Positions 17,308 through 27,103 are shown, counted from the first letter of the stretch. The stretch is 64,000 bases of DNA from Paraburkholderia youngii (GCF_013366925.1 NZ_JAALDK010000002.1:372001-436000), one strand, 5' to 3'. A program made the numbers and translations. The notes: generated by a model not told the origin, from the sequence alone.

Positions 17308-18522
17308 ATGGGAATTCCACTAGTCTCACCCTTGTCCGCAAAACTTGGCTTTGCCGGGATCATCGCGAATATCGCATCGACCTCGGCAGAGCGGGAACGC
17401 AATCATCATCGGCCGCACGAGGAAGTCGCGATACTCAAGAATCTCGGCTTCGGCGCGCTGCGCCTGCCGGCCGATGCGGGTGGGCGTGGACTCTCGCTGA
17501 GCGAGCTTTTCGTCGTGGCTCGCGACGTCTCGGCGGCGGATTCGAACATCGCTCACGCTTTTCGCAATCATCTTTGGCAGGTCGAGGCTGCGCTCAGACG
17601 ACGGGATCACCCGTTCCATGCGCACGTTCTCGATCTGACGAGGGACAAGAAAACCATCGGCCTCGGTTTCACCGAACGCGACGCCATCGCGGCTGGCGCG
17701 CGCCCGAGCCGGGTGCTGAGCCGGCTAGAGTGGGACGAAGCGCGGCTCGCCTATATCGGCTCAGGCGAGAAGGTCTACGCAACCGGCAACCTTTATAACG
17801 ACGCATTCGTTGGCGTTGCGGTGGAAAGCCGCGAGGGCAGGACCGTTCAATACGTGCTCGACCGGGAGCAAGGCGTCAGCACCGATGACGACTGGCAAGG
17901 ATTCGGTCAGCGCCTGACGGCTTCAGGCACGGCAAAGTTTCACGCGGTGACGGTGCCCGCAGCTCATGTCTACCCGACAGATCCGCCACGAACCGACGAA
18001 GCAGCGCCTTGGGGATACACGTTTCATCAGGTCTATCTGACCAACTGCATCGCAGGCATCGTGAGGCGTATTGCGTTGGACGCCGTCGACGTCTTGCGCT
18101 CACGCGGGCGTAACTTCTATCACGGCGATGCTGCGCATCCTGCCGGCGAACCTGTGCTGCAAACGCTGCTTGGTCGAATTCGCGCCTACGCAGCCAGCGT
18201 CGAGGCAACGGCCGACCGCGCTGTGGCAGCGTTGCAGCTTGCGTGGGATGACTATGGAACGGCCAACGAATATGAAACCACACTGGCCGCGACGCTCTCC
18301 GCAGCCGAAGCCAAAGTCGTGATCGACGATCTCGCGCCGCAGATCGCCAGTTGGCTGATCGACCTTGGGTCGGGCTCGGTCGTGTCTCGAGTGGGCGCGC
18401 TGGACCGGCATTGGCGCAACATCAAGGTGATTGCTTCGCACAATCCGCGCTTGTACAAGGAACGGCTGCTCGGGCAGAACCTGCTGACCGGACAGCTTCC
18501 ACCCACCGGCGCGTACTTCTGA
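17308..18522 (+). CDS. DszC/SfnC-like flavin monooxygenase (acyl-CoA dehydrogenase fold)
   Basis: A 404-residue protein of the acyl-CoA dehydrogenase fold group that includes DszC (dibenzothiophene S-oxygenation) and SfnC; these use FMNH2 and oxygen. Visible are the N-terminal helical domain (LRLPADAGGRGLSLSEL), the beta-domain (TIGLGFTERDA, DDDWQGFGQRLTASGTAKF) and the C-terminal helices ending LDRHWRNIKVIASHNPRLYK, the last being characteristic of this S-oxygenase branch. The catalytic Glu of true acyl-CoA dehydrogenases is not evident. It lies 10 bases after the binding protein. Substrate unknown. Confidence 0.85.
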   Translation: MGIPLVSPLSAKLGFAGIIANIASTSAERERNHHRPHEEVAILKNLGFGALRLPADAGGRGLSLSELFVVARDVSAADSNIAHAFRNHLWQVEAALRRRDHPFHAHVLDLTRDKKTIGLGFTERDAIAAGARPSRVLSRLEWDEARLAYIGSGEKVYATGNLYNDAFVGVAVESREGRTVQYVLDREQGVSTDDDWQGFGQRLTASGTAKFHAVTVPAAHVYPTDPPRTDEAAPWGYTFHQVYLTNCIAGIVRRIALDAVDVLRSRGRNFYHGDAAHPAGEPVLQTLLGRIRAYAASVEATADRAVAALQLAWDDYGTANEYETTLAATLSAAEAKVVIDDLAPQIASWLIDLGSGSVVSRVGALDRHWRNIKVIASHNPRLYKERLLGQNLLTGQLPPTGAYF

Positions 18523-18562
18523 TCGCGAACGCGCGTGACGCGCGATTCGTGACCAGAATCGC

Positions 18563-19624
18563 TCAATCCGCAAGGAGCCGGCGAACGCGCGGCACGACCT
18601 CTTCAGCAAAGCCGCGCATATCGGCTTCGAACGGCTGGAACTGCAGCATGAAGAGTTCGATGCCCGCCCGGTGGAAGGCGGCGATGCGCTGCGCCACGGT
18701 GTCGTAGTCGCCGACGAGCCCCGCTGCCGTGCCGCCATTCGATCCCACGCGCGGCGATTGCGCCAAAGTCTGATGCATCACCGCTTTCGGATCGGTATTG
18801 GCCTTCTGGCGCTCGCGCAGGGGCTTGTCAAGCTCGGCCAACGCGAACAGATGCGCGAGATGAGCCTCTGCCTGCGCCCGCGTTTCGCGCGCGATCACAA
18901 ACGCCGACAAACCGAAACGCAACGCGTGCAGCCCGGCAGGACGCGCGCGAGCGGAGACGTCGGCGATGAGTCGCGCAACGTCGTCGTGCGGCTGACCATT
19001 GATGAACCATACGTCGCCGTGTGCCGCCACCAGTTCGCGCGCCGGCTCCGATTCGCCCCCGACATAGATGCGCGGACGCGCACGAAACGGATCGGCGGGA
19101 TGCAATTGATATCCGTCGATGCGGAAGTTGTCGCCGTGATGATTCACGACTTCGCCTCTCAGCAGTGCGGCAACGACTTCGATCCATTCGCGGCCGTACG
19201 CATAGCGCTCGTCGTGTTCAGGAAATCCAATGCCGGCTCGTTCGAGCTCTGGACGATTCCACGCGTTCACCAGGTTGATCGCAAAGCGCCCTTTGCTGAT
19301 GTGCTCGATCTGCTGAGCCATCTTCGCAAGCACGACGGGGTGATAGAGATAAGGCTTGATCGCAGTGATGATCTCAATGCGCGACGTGAGTGCCGCCAAT
19401 GCCGCCGATGCGGTCCATGCCTCGAGTTGATCGAGCGAAGGGTCATGCGGATTGATCGTGTGCTGGGCGACGAGTACCGAGTCGAATCCGAGACGCTCGG
19501 CCTCGATGACGAGGGCCCTGTTGCGGGCCCACGAGGCGTCGTAGGGTTCCGCTGGATCCTGCAATGCGGCACGGCTGCCGTGCACGAGAGCCCAGACGCC
19601 GAAGCGGGGAAGTTTGGCTGACAT
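18563..19624 (-). CDS. FMNH2-dependent monooxygenase, SsuD/SfnG-like (LLM family)
   Basis: A 353-residue luciferase-like TIM-barrel monooxygenase. SsuD cleaves alkanesulfonates to aldehyde and sulfite; SfnG does the same for dimethylsulfone. Supporting segments are FGVWALVHGSRAA, LGFDSVLVAQHTINPHDP, KGRFAINLVNAWNRPE (the flavin phosphate region) and YVGGESEPARELVAAHGDVW. The pattern RFAINLVNAWNRPE is that of the SsuD/SfnG subgroup and not of DszA. It faces the DszC-like gene tail to tail with 40 bases between, and shares the strand with an MFS transporter upstream. Confidence 0.88.
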   Translation of the reverse strand: MSAKLPRFGVWALVHGSRAALQDPAEPYDASWARNRALVIEAERLGFDSVLVAQHTINPHDPSLDQLEAWTASAALAALTSRIEIITAIKPYLYHPVVLAKMAQQIEHISKGRFAINLVNAWNRPELERAGIGFPEHDERYAYGREWIEVVAALLRGEVVNHHGDNFRIDGYQLHPADPFRARPRIYVGGESEPARELVAAHGDVWFINGQPHDDVARLIADVSARARPAGLHALRFGLSAFVIARETRAQAEAHLAHLFALAELDKPLRERQKANTDPKAVMHQTLAQSPRVGSNGGTAAGLVGDYDTVAQRIAAFHRAGIELFMLQFQPFEADMRGFAEEVVPRVRRLLAD

Positions 19625-19789
19625 CGTTTTGATAGGCGGTAAACCCCAGACAGAAAACGTCCATGCTAACCTTGCCCGCGCCAGCCGCTTTCCAATTTCT
19701 ATCGATAAAGAACTCGCGAAACGGCATTAAGGCTCGCGCGGCGCATGCGCACGGCCACTCGACGGCACCTGCGCCAACGCACCCTGGCT

Positions 19790-21289
19790 TCAGAGCGCCG
19801 GCGAGCGAGGCACCGCCGGTTGCGGACCCTGATAGTCTTCAGCGTCGATGTCGTAACCTGAAGGCTCCCACCGGATCGCGAGCAGCACCAACAGCGAAGT
19901 CAGTGGCGCAACCGCGATCACCCAGAATACCTTCGTGCCGAGCGCGGCGGCCAGCACGGGAAACAGAAACAGCGAAATGGTGGACGCCGTGCGCACCAGC
20001 GTCTGATTGAAGCCGACGCCGATCCCGCGCAGCGAAGTCGGATAGCTGAGCGACGCATAGGTCATCGAATGCGAACCGGGGCCGAAGCCCTGCCCGAACA
20101 GATAGCCCCCCAGCAGCAGGATCGCCACGACCACCAACGCGCCGCCGCTGGGTCGCCCGATTAGCGCGAGTCCGATCAGCGAGGCGAATTGCAGCGAATG
20201 CCCGAGCACAGTCAGCTTCCACGCGCCGACCGTTGGCGCGGCGCGCACACCGATCAACCCGCCGACGAACGCGAACAGCAGGTTCAGCGAGAGCGAGGCT
20301 ATGATTGTCGTGAGGGGACCTTGCGCGAAGAAGCTCGTGATGATCACGGGCAGACCAAAAACGATCGCGTTATAGCCAAACGACGACGCACTGCCGATCA
20401 CGGCGGCAAGTATCGTGCGCCTGCGGTAAGTCGCATTGAACAGCACGCCGTAGTTTCGCCAGGATGCGGAGCGCGGTCGCGCAACGGACTTACCCGTATG
20501 TTCGACGACGGCATCAATCCCGTAAGAGCGCTTCAGGATGCGCGCCGCGCCTTCGAGGTCGCCGTGATTCGCCGCCCAGATTGGCGATTCGCTGATGTAA
20601 CGGCTGCGCACCAGAATGATGGCGATGGCGGGCACTGCGCCGAATGCGAGTGTGAGGCGCCACAGCCAGCCGAGGTGTTCCTGCGGCAGCATTGCGTAAA
20701 GGCCGAGAATCAGCAGATAGCAGGTGCTGGTCGCCGCGTACCACGCCGGGCACCAGGCGGCCACGCTCGCGGCCTTGTTGCCGCGCCCCGCCACTCGCGA
20801 AAACTCCGCGAGAAACGCCATCGCGACGGGCAGATCGAGCCCGACGCCGAAGCCCATCAGAAAGCGCGCGCCGCCGAGCACCCATGCGTTGGGGGCGAGA
20901 CCGGCGGCAATTGCCGCGACCACAAAGAACAGCATGTCGGCCATGAACACGCGATAGCGCCCGATGCGGTCAGTCAGATAGCCGCCGAACAGTGCACCGA
21001 GGATCGCGCCGAACGTGATCGCCGACGATACGAATCCCACTTGCACCGGCGCCAGCGCGAACTGCTTCGCGATGTCCTTGATGCCATAGGCAAGCGAGGT
21101 CAGATCGTAGGCGTCGAGAAAGACGCCGCCGAGCGCGATCGCGATCACGATGCGTGCATTGCTGCCCTTGGCAGCACCCGCGTTGACGATGCGCGCGACA
21201 TCCTGCGGCGAACGGATCACAGCGGGACGGGAAATCTCCGGCTGCGCGGACGCGTCAAGCGGAGTGGATGGAATAGCGACGGTAGACAT
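19790..21289 (-). CDS. MFS transporter
   Basis: A 499-residue major facilitator protein with 12 predicted membrane spans in two halves. The family signature between spans 2 and 3 reads GGYLTDRIGRYRVF, and GARFLMGFGVGLDLPVAMAFLAE precedes the central loop. First span: IALGGVFLDAYDLTSLAYGI, with an Asp pair like sugar or aromatic-acid porters. Substrate unknown. It is upstream of the SsuD-like gene on the same strand with a 165-base gap, so they may or may not be co-transcribed; an import role for an organosulfur acid is possible but unproven. Confidence 0.85.
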   Translation of the reverse strand: MSTVAIPSTPLDASAQPEISRPAVIRSPQDVARIVNAGAAKGSNARIVIAIALGGVFLDAYDLTSLAYGIKDIAKQFALAPVQVGFVSSAITFGAILGALFGGYLTDRIGRYRVFMADMLFFVVAAIAAGLAPNAWVLGGARFLMGFGVGLDLPVAMAFLAEFSRVAGRGNKAASVAAWCPAWYAATSTCYLLILGLYAMLPQEHLGWLWRLTLAFGAVPAIAIILVRSRYISESPIWAANHGDLEGAARILKRSYGIDAVVEHTGKSVARPRSASWRNYGVLFNATYRRRTILAAVIGSASSFGYNAIVFGLPVIITSFFAQGPLTTIIASLSLNLLFAFVGGLIGVRAAPTVGAWKLTVLGHSLQFASLIGLALIGRPSGGALVVVAILLLGGYLFGQGFGPGSHSMTYASLSYPTSLRGIGVGFNQTLVRTASTISLFLFPVLAAALGTKVFWVIAVAPLTSLLVLLAIRWEPSGYDIDAEDYQGPQPAVPRSPAL

Positions 21290-21521
21290 GATGGCTGTTC
21301 AACACGTGTCAAAAGTTCCTGCATGCTAGCGACGCGCCTGTCGTCTTCCAAACGACGATTGAATATATGCAAAGCGCGGGATCGAACGATGCCCGTGCGG
21401 CAATCCGCGACGCGGCGCCTTCGTCCGTTCCGTGCTTTCGATATGCGCAATCGATGGTGGATTTGCACCTGCGTCGATTTCGCGTGGTCAACGACGTCGA
21501 TACAGCGTTGCCTGAAAGGCA

Positions 21522-21773
21522 CTACGCGGCCGTCATTGCCTCGGGGAGTCGGATGATCTCGCAAGGCGGCTTCGGCAACGGCTGATGGTCGGCGAATGCG
21601 GTCCCGCATCGCACTGCAAAAGCGAGCGCCGACTGCCCATTCGCGAAGTGTCCGAGCTCACCCAGCGTGGTCGCTTCTCCGTCTTCATCCAGAATCGATA
21701 CACGAGCCACGAACAGACTTCCGCTTCTCACGACCGACGGCTGGACGGCTATCCCGTGGTGGTAAAACAGCAT
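21522..21773 (-). CDS. Small conserved-looking protein, unknown
   Basis: An 83-residue soluble protein. The start at ATG 21773 is preferred over an upstream ATG at 21800 because AGGAGG lies five bases ahead of it. The sequence alternates short strands (GIAVQPSVVRSGSLFVARVS, DGEATTLGELGHFAN) and one helix (ALAFAVRCGTAFA), as in small beta-sandwich proteins found widely in Burkholderia. I cannot name the family. It lies 99 bases after the DszA-like gene on the same strand and may be its co-transcribed neighbour. Confidence 0.55.
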   Translation of the reverse strand: MLFYHHGIAVQPSVVRSGSLFVARVSILDEDGEATTLGELGHFANGQSALAFAVRCGTAFADHQPLPKPPCEIIRLPEAMTAA

Positions 21774-21872
21774 GTCGCCTCCTGTGTTACGGAAACTCAC
21801 CGCTTCGATGTGTCGTCAATGAACGGATCGTCAGGCACAACGTTGAGCGCGATGGCAACGCTGCGTCTGGAT

Positions 21873-23237
21873 TTATTGCCCACCAAATTTCCGAAAGCTC
21901 GAGGCCGTGTGCTGTTCGGGCAATCGATCGTCATGGCCAAACAACTTCCGTCGCAGCGTTCCATCGGCATAAGCGGTCTTGTACAGACCTCGGTTCTGAA
22001 GCTCGGGCACGACATGATCGATGAAGTCCTCGTAACTCTCCGGTACAACCGTGCGGCTCAGATTGAAGCCGTCAATACCGGTTTCTTCGACCCAGCCCTG
22101 CAGTTCATTCGCGACCTGCGCAGCGCTGCCCACGATGGCCGGATACCGCCCCCCCAGTTCGAACATCTCGAGCAGCTTACGGCGCGTCCAGCCGTGCTGC
22201 TTCGCGGTGCGCGTGGCGGACTCGATTGCATTGGTGGGCGCGTAGTCGACAGGCGCGTCGAGATCGTATTGGGCGTAGTCGATGCCCGTACTGGCGGCAA
22301 AATGTGCAAGCCCTGCTTCGCGGTTCGCATAACGCAAATAGTCCGCGTATTTCTCGCGTGCTTCGCGCTCGGTTGCGCCCGTTACGACAGCTGCGCCAGC
22401 AAAGACCTTGACGTCGTCGGGGCGTCGTCCCGCTTCCACGAGTTGCTCGCGCAGCGTCCTGACGGTTTCGCGCGCAACGGCCCGATTCGGCGGTGAGATG
22501 AATACGCATTCCGCGTGACGGGCGGCGAAACGCTGGCCGCGTCCTGAACTACCGGCCTGGAAAAGAACCGGAGTGCGTTGCGGCGACGGCTCCGCGAGGT
22601 GATATCCGTCAACGTTGTAATAGCGCCCGGCATGTCGAACCTTGTGGACCTTCGCGGGATCCGCGTACACCCGCCCGGACTTGTCGCGCAGCACTGCGTC
22701 GGCTTCCCAGCTTCCTTCCCAGAGCTTGTACAACACGTCGAGATATTCGTCCGCGCGGTCGTAACGCTCGTCGTGCGGCAACTGCCTTTCGAGTCCCATC
22801 GCCCGCGCCGCGCTGTCGAGATAGCCGGTCACGATATTCCAGCCGATTCTTCCCTGCGTCAGATGATCGAGCGTCGAGAAACGTCGCGCCAGCAGATACG
22901 GCTGCTCGTAAGTCAGGTTGACCGTTACGCCGAAGCCGAGATGCTCGGTGACGGCGGCCATCGCCGAAATGACAAGCGTGGGATCGTTGACGGGAAGCTG
23001 TATGGACTCGCGCAGCGTCACGTCGACGTTGTGTTGATAGACGTCGTAGACGCCCACGATGTCGGCCAGAAAAAGTCCGTCGAACAGTCCGCGCTCGAGC
23101 GTGCGCGCGAGGTCGGTCCAGTATGGAAGCGTTCGATACTCGAGAGAGCGGTCGCGCGGATGGGTCCACAATCCATGGTTGATATGGCCCACGCAATTCA
23201 TGTTGAACGCGTTGAGCAGGATCTGCTTTTTTGCCAT
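21873..23237 (-). CDS. DszA/NtaA/SnaA-family FMNH2-dependent monooxygenase
   Basis: A 454-residue luciferase-like monooxygenase of the DszA/NtaA/DmoA branch (C-S or C-N bond cleavage with FMNH2 and O2). Branch signatures are HGLWTHPRDRSLEY, LERGLFDGLFLADIVGVYDVY, FSTLDHLTQGRIGWNIVTGY, DEYLDVLYKLWEGSWE and PVLFQAGSSGRGQRFAARHAE. The start ATG 23237 has GGAG seven bases ahead and shares one base with the stop of the DszC-like gene before it (TGATG). In the 4S pathway DszC makes the sulfone that DszA opens, so the coupling suggests successive steps on the same substrate. Confidence 0.9.
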   Translation of the reverse strand: MAKKQILLNAFNMNCVGHINHGLWTHPRDRSLEYRTLPYWTDLARTLERGLFDGLFLADIVGVYDVYQHNVDVTLRESIQLPVNDPTLVISAMAAVTEHLGFGVTVNLTYEQPYLLARRFSTLDHLTQGRIGWNIVTGYLDSAARAMGLERQLPHDERYDRADEYLDVLYKLWEGSWEADAVLRDKSGRVYADPAKVHKVRHAGRYYNVDGYHLAEPSPQRTPVLFQAGSSGRGQRFAARHAECVFISPPNRAVARETVRTLREQLVEAGRRPDDVKVFAGAAVVTGATEREAREKYADYLRYANREAGLAHFAASTGIDYAQYDLDAPVDYAPTNAIESATRTAKQHGWTRRKLLEMFELGGRYPAIVGSAAQVANELQGWVEETGIDGFNLSRTVVPESYEDFIDHVVPELQNRGLYKTAYADGTLRRKLFGHDDRLPEQHTASSFRKFGGQ

Positions 23238-24484
23238 CACAAGGCTCCGTGCCTCGGCGGCAGTTTGTCGTTGAGATAGAAATTGCCGACGGCGTGATAT
23301 TTCCATCGCACGGGATCATGCAGCGTGTGCGTGCGCGCATTGCGCCAGAACCGGTCGAGGCTGAGATCGTCGAGCGTCGCGGCGGTGCCGGCGAGTTCGA
23401 AAAGGCGCGAGCCCGCGTCCAGCGAGACCGTCGTGGTGAGCGCGCGCGCTTCGGCCACGGCGATCGATGCCTGCGCGACCGAACGCTCGGTGGGCTCGGC
23501 CTGGGCCGCATCGACGAAGCGCCCGGCCCGGCGCACCAGCGCTTCCGCCGCGCTCAACCGAACGGCGAGATCACCGAATTGGGTGATGGTCAGCGGATCC
23601 TGCGACGCGTGTTCCACCTTCGCGTCGATCCACGGCCGCGAACGCTCCCGTACGAACTGCAAGGCCGCCTGAAGTGCCCCGCGCGCCTGCCCCAGATCAA
23701 TCGCTGCATGGATGATCTGCGCGAACGGCCCGATTGTAGTGGGGCGTTCGAACGATGCCTGAAACGGCACGATCCACTCCGGCTCGACGCGCACCTGACT
23801 GAATTGCACCGAACCACTACCCGTGACGCGTTGCCCGAACCCGTCCCAGTCATCGATCACTTCGACGCCTGGCGCGTTGCGCGGCACGAACACCAGATAC
23901 GTGACATCACGTCCCTCTTCTTCGCCAATCGCTAGCGTCGGAATCCAGTGCGCGAATAGCGCGCCTGTGCAATAGAACTTGCGGCCATCGATTTGCCAGC
24001 TGGTCGCGCTACGCGTGAACCGCGTGCGGCGCTTGAAGTCTTTATGCCCGATCTCCGCGAGCGCGTTGCCGAATCGGTCTCCCGCCAGTACGCGTTCGTA
24101 GAAAAAGCGCTGCTGGTCCGGTCTCCCGCCGACACGCAGCACTTCGAGTGCATAGAAATGATTTTGCGGAATCTGGCCCAATGAGCCATCGGCCGCGGCA
24201 ATGATCGCCGTCACTTCCGCGAGCGTCCTGCTGCCGACGCCTGCGCCGCCATATTGCCGTGGCACGGTGATACCCCACAGACCGCTTGCCACGAACGCGT
24301 CGAGCTCGGCCCACGGCAGCCGGCGCTCGCGATCACGCGCCGCCGCTTCGGCTGCGAAGACTTCGGCAAGGCGTTGCGCGGCTTGCAAAGCCTGTGCGTC
24401 ATCCGCTATCTGTTCGGGCCTTACGCGCGTCGAGTCTCCCAGTACGGGGCGATCGAGCGTGCCATCATCAAGTTCTGTTGCCAT
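23237..24484 (-). CDS. DszC/SfnC-like flavin monooxygenase, copy A of a tandem pair
   Basis: A 415-residue protein of the acyl-CoA dehydrogenase fold. Key segments are GLWGITVPRQYGGAGV, ADGSLGQIPQNHFYALEVLR, DGRKFYCTGALFAHWIP, DDWDGFGQRVTGSGSVQF and DRFWRNARTHTLHDPVRWKY at the C-terminus, the last being a hallmark of the DszC/SfnC group. It is closely related to its upstream neighbour at 24488, pointing to a tandem duplication. It sits between that gene (3 bases) and the DszA-like gene (one-base overlap). Confidence 0.88.
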   Translation of the reverse strand: MATELDDGTLDRPVLGDSTRVRPEQIADDAQALQAAQRLAEVFAAEAAARDRERRLPWAELDAFVASGLWGITVPRQYGGAGVGSRTLAEVTAIIAAADGSLGQIPQNHFYALEVLRVGGRPDQQRFFYERVLAGDRFGNALAEIGHKDFKRRTRFTRSATSWQIDGRKFYCTGALFAHWIPTLAIGEEEGRDVTYLVFVPRNAPGVEVIDDWDGFGQRVTGSGSVQFSQVRVEPEWIVPFQASFERPTTIGPFAQIIHAAIDLGQARGALQAALQFVRERSRPWIDAKVEHASQDPLTITQFGDLAVRLSAAEALVRRAGRFVDAAQAEPTERSVAQASIAVAEARALTTTVSLDAGSRLFELAGTAATLDDLSLDRFWRNARTHTLHDPVRWKYHAVGNFYLNDKLPPRHGAL

Positions 24485-24487
24485 CTT

Positions 24488-25735
24488 TCAGTTCCACGAA
24501 TGCCGCGCAGGCAGCACATGATTCAGGAGGTAGTTGCCAACCAGGTGCAGCTTCCAGCGCACGGGGTCGTGCAACGTATGGGTACGCGCATTGCGCCAGT
24601 GGCGGTCGAGGTTGTGCGCCGCACGCGTGGATGCGGACCCGGCCAGTTCGAAAAGCTTCTCGCTCGCTTCGAGCGCGATGCGCGTGGTTAGCACCTTCGC
24701 GTGAGCCACGGCGACAGACGCACGCGCGCTTGCCTCGGCGTCGACTGGCTGCGCGGCGATGACATCGAGCGTGCGGCCTGCCTCCAGAAGCACCTCGCGT
24801 GCGGCATGAAGTTCGATTTGCAAACGCCCGACGTCGGCGATGATGTAAGGATCGTCGACGGCGCGCTCGAGCCCTGAATCGATCCACGGCCGCGCGCGTG
24901 CTCGCACGAAATCGATTGCATCGGCCACTGCCGCCTCGGCGATTCCCTGGTCGATTGCTGCCTGGATCAGTTGCGAAGTCGGCCCGAACAGCCCCGGACG
25001 GTCGCCCAGTTGCCAGATGGGCAACACGTCCTCAGGGTCGACTAAGACTTGATCGAAAATCACGGTTCCGCTCGCGGTCGTGCGTTGCCCAAACGAATTC
25101 CAGTCGTCGATGACACTCAGGCCAACGGCATCGCGCGGCACCCATACCTGTACGGCTCTTCCCTCATCGTCGATCGCGCGCGCCGGCACGCGGTGCGCGA
25201 ACAGCGCGCCCGTGGAGTAGAAGCGTGTGCCGTCGAGCCGCAGGCCGTCCTGCGTCGCGCGCAAGCGCGTCGTGCCTTGCACGATAGTCGCGCTCGATGC
25301 GGAGCGGCGCTCAGGGCCCGCATTGCCGAGCCGCAGGCCAGCCAGCACTTCGCCGTAGAAACGCGCCTTCTGAGCCGGCGTGCCGATCTCGCGCAGTACG
25401 CCCAGCACGCCAAAATGATTCTGCGGAATCTGACCCAATGCGGGATCGGCTGCGCAAAGAATCACGAACACTTCTGCAAGCGTCGCGAACGAAAGGTCGG
25501 CGCCGCCGTATTCGGCCGGCACGGTGATCGCACCAAGTCCACTTTCGGACCAGCGGTCGAGTTCTGCCCACGGCAGGATGCGCTGGCGGTCGCGCTCCGC
25601 AGCGACCGCTGCGAAGTCTGCCGCGAGGGTGCGCGCGGCTTCGAGAGCTTCGGTATCTCCCGCGATACGCTTGACGCGCACCGGATCGGGACGGCGCGGC
25701 AACTGAGCCGCGGAATTGGATTCGGATGTAGACAT
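24488..25735 (-). CDS. DszC/SfnC-like flavin monooxygenase, copy B of a tandem pair
   Basis: A 415-residue protein of the same fold and branch as its neighbour, with matching segments GLGAITVPAEYGGADLS, DPALGQIPQNHFGVLGVLR, DGTRFYSTGALFAHRVP, DDWNSFGQRTTASGTVIF and HWRNARTHTLHDPVRWKLH. The frame is open further up to a TTG at 25828, but ATG 25735 matches the length of the copy below. It is the first gene of the three-gene set DszC-like, DszC-like, DszA-like; the 260 bases upstream probably hold the promoter. Two copies may act on different substrates or form a mixed oligomer. Confidence 0.88.
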   Translation of the reverse strand: MSTSESNSAAQLPRRPDPVRVKRIAGDTEALEAARTLAADFAAVAAERDRQRILPWAELDRWSESGLGAITVPAEYGGADLSFATLAEVFVILCAADPALGQIPQNHFGVLGVLREIGTPAQKARFYGEVLAGLRLGNAGPERRSASSATIVQGTTRLRATQDGLRLDGTRFYSTGALFAHRVPARAIDDEGRAVQVWVPRDAVGLSVIDDWNSFGQRTTASGTVIFDQVLVDPEDVLPIWQLGDRPGLFGPTSQLIQAAIDQGIAEAAVADAIDFVRARARPWIDSGLERAVDDPYIIADVGRLQIELHAAREVLLEAGRTLDVIAAQPVDAEASARASVAVAHAKVLTTRIALEASEKLFELAGSASTRAAHNLDRHWRNARTHTLHDPVRWKLHLVGNYLLNHVLPARHSWN

Positions 25736-25997
25736 GTTGGCTCGAACACAAAAGTGAGGCTCGTCTGCCTGCGACGCTGCTTCGCAAACGAAGGAGCGAA
25801 CGTCACGCTCTGGCACGGAGCAGACCAATCACGTATTGGATCAGTACCCGCTCGCCACGCCTACTATCGAATCCGGAATTGCTTATGACGATCCGCGATC
25901 GCGGTGAGGCTTCACACGGACATGAGGTTCACGACCCAATGACTTGCGGCCGCCAAAGAGGCTTGGGCTTTGATGGCGCCCGATCCCGGGCCGCAGC

Positions 25998-26201
25998 CTA
26001 CTGCGGCCTGATCTCGGCCGCCTGCCTGCCTTTGGGTCCCTGCTTGACTTCGAAACTCACCTTCTGATCTTTCTGGAGCGACTTGAAACCCGCCGTTTGT
26101 ACCTCGGAAAAGTGCGCGAACAAATCTTCACTGCCGTCATCCGGCTTGATGAAGCCATAACCCTTTGCATCGTTGAACCACTTTACGGTGCCAGTTGCCA
26201 T
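25998..26201 (-). CDS. Cold shock protein (CspA family)
   Basis: A 67-residue single cold shock domain that binds single-stranded RNA or DNA. Both RNA-binding motifs are intact: KGYGFI and DLFAHF, after the entry [14 protein letters not shown]. The ATG at 26201 is the standard family start; upstream codons are not conserved. The stop codon lies inside a hairpin (GGCCGCAG at 25989-25996 against CTGCGGCC at 26001-26008) with no T-run, which could end transcription weakly. Family members often have long regulated leaders; the 220 bases upstream could be one. Confidence 0.95.
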   Translation of the reverse strand: MATGTVKWFNDAKGYGFIKPDDGSEDLFAHFSEVQTAGFKSLQKDQKVSFEVKQGPKGRQAAEIRPQ

Positions 26202-26424
26202 GAAGATTCCCAGCGGGTCTATGGGCTGGACCGCGGCGTAGGCGTTTCGCCCGCGATGCGCTCCGTTGCTGCCGGGTCCAGCTTGCATCACGTCGCTTGA
26301 TCGCCGTGACGCATGTCGAACCATACGTCATCCGTGGAGTGCGTTGAACCAACAAATTCTTCGATGTTTAGCAGAGCACGCGTGCTGGCCGGATCGGCCG
26401 CGCGTCTGGCCACTCTTGACAGGC

Positions 26425-26808
26425 TCAGCGCGTGGGTCGGGCTGCGGATTCGGCGGCTTGGAGAAGTTCTTCGCCAAATTCGATCACGTAGGCTTGCGGA
26501 GATCCGAGTTCACCGGCTGCACGAATACGTTCGTAGATGAGCAATGCACCGACCAGCTTCGAATTGCATCGTGATCTGAAATCTGCCTGGGCGGCGAGCG
26601 TCAGTCCTTCGTATATGGCGAGCACGTCCTGCTGGAAAAGAAGCCGGATAGCGGGTGTATCGGGCCCGCGTGGGTTATTGACCATTAGCCCGGTGAGCGT
26701 CCCTTCGCGCGATTCATGTTCGACGATGTGAACGTCCCGATCGAATCGTCCCGCGAGGAAGTGGGCGACCTGCTCCAGAGATTGTCTTTCTATTGCATAT
26801 GTCGCCAT
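26425..26808 (-). CDS. Small hypothetical protein downstream of cysK remnant
   Basis: A 127-residue soluble protein starting at ATG 26808, with AGGAGAGGG directly ahead. It has mixed alpha/beta content: [39 protein letters not shown] and [16 protein letters not shown]. No signal peptide or membrane segment. I do not recognise a family. It follows the cysK remnant on the same strand, about 50 bases downstream, so it may once have shared that promoter. Confidence 0.55.
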   Translation of the reverse strand: MATYAIERQSLEQVAHFLAGRFDRDVHIVEHESREGTLTGLMVNNPRGPDTPAIRLLFQQDVLAIYEGLTLAAQADFRSRCNSKLVGALLIYERIRAAGELGSPQAYVIEFGEELLQAAESAARPTR

Positions 26809-26857
26809 TGCCCTCTCCTGCGAAAGTATGCTGGTTACGAACCGATTCCCTGGGCGC

Positions 26858-27103
26858 GAAAAGGACCTCATACAGAACGGTGCCCAGATATCGCTCGCCT
26901 GAGTCGGGCAGAATGACGACAAGCGTCTTTCCTGCGTTTTCCGGGCGCTTTGCGAGCCGCACGGCCACGGCGACGGCCGCGCCCAATGAAATTCCTGAAA
27001 GTATGCCCTCTTCTCGGGCAAGACGTTGTGCGTACAGGATCGACTCTTCATCGGTGACCTGTTCGATGACATCGACGAGCGAGAGATCCAGAACATCGGG
27101 TGG
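26858..27103 (-). pseudogene. cysK (cysteine synthase) C-terminal remnant
   Basis: The frame reads as the last quarter of an O-acetylserine sulfhydrylase: [20 protein letters not shown], a helix [20 protein letters not shown], and [18 protein letters not shown]. These match the family's C-terminal [10 protein letters not shown] segment. The PLP lysine domain and everything upstream are missing, and the normal stop is lost. An intact member of the same superfamily lies at 39431-40405. Confidence 0.75.

Noticed and set aside
16251..17402. Open frame of 383 codons on the minus strand
   Set aside because: Antisense to the SsuA-like gene with no recognisable domain.
18525..18549. Inverted GC-rich word between convergent genes considered as a bidirectional terminator
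   Set aside because: The stem is imperfect and no T-run follows on either strand.
20189..21556. Plus-strand open frame of 455 codons
   Set aside because: Antisense to the MFS transporter and extremely rich in Arg, His and Glu.
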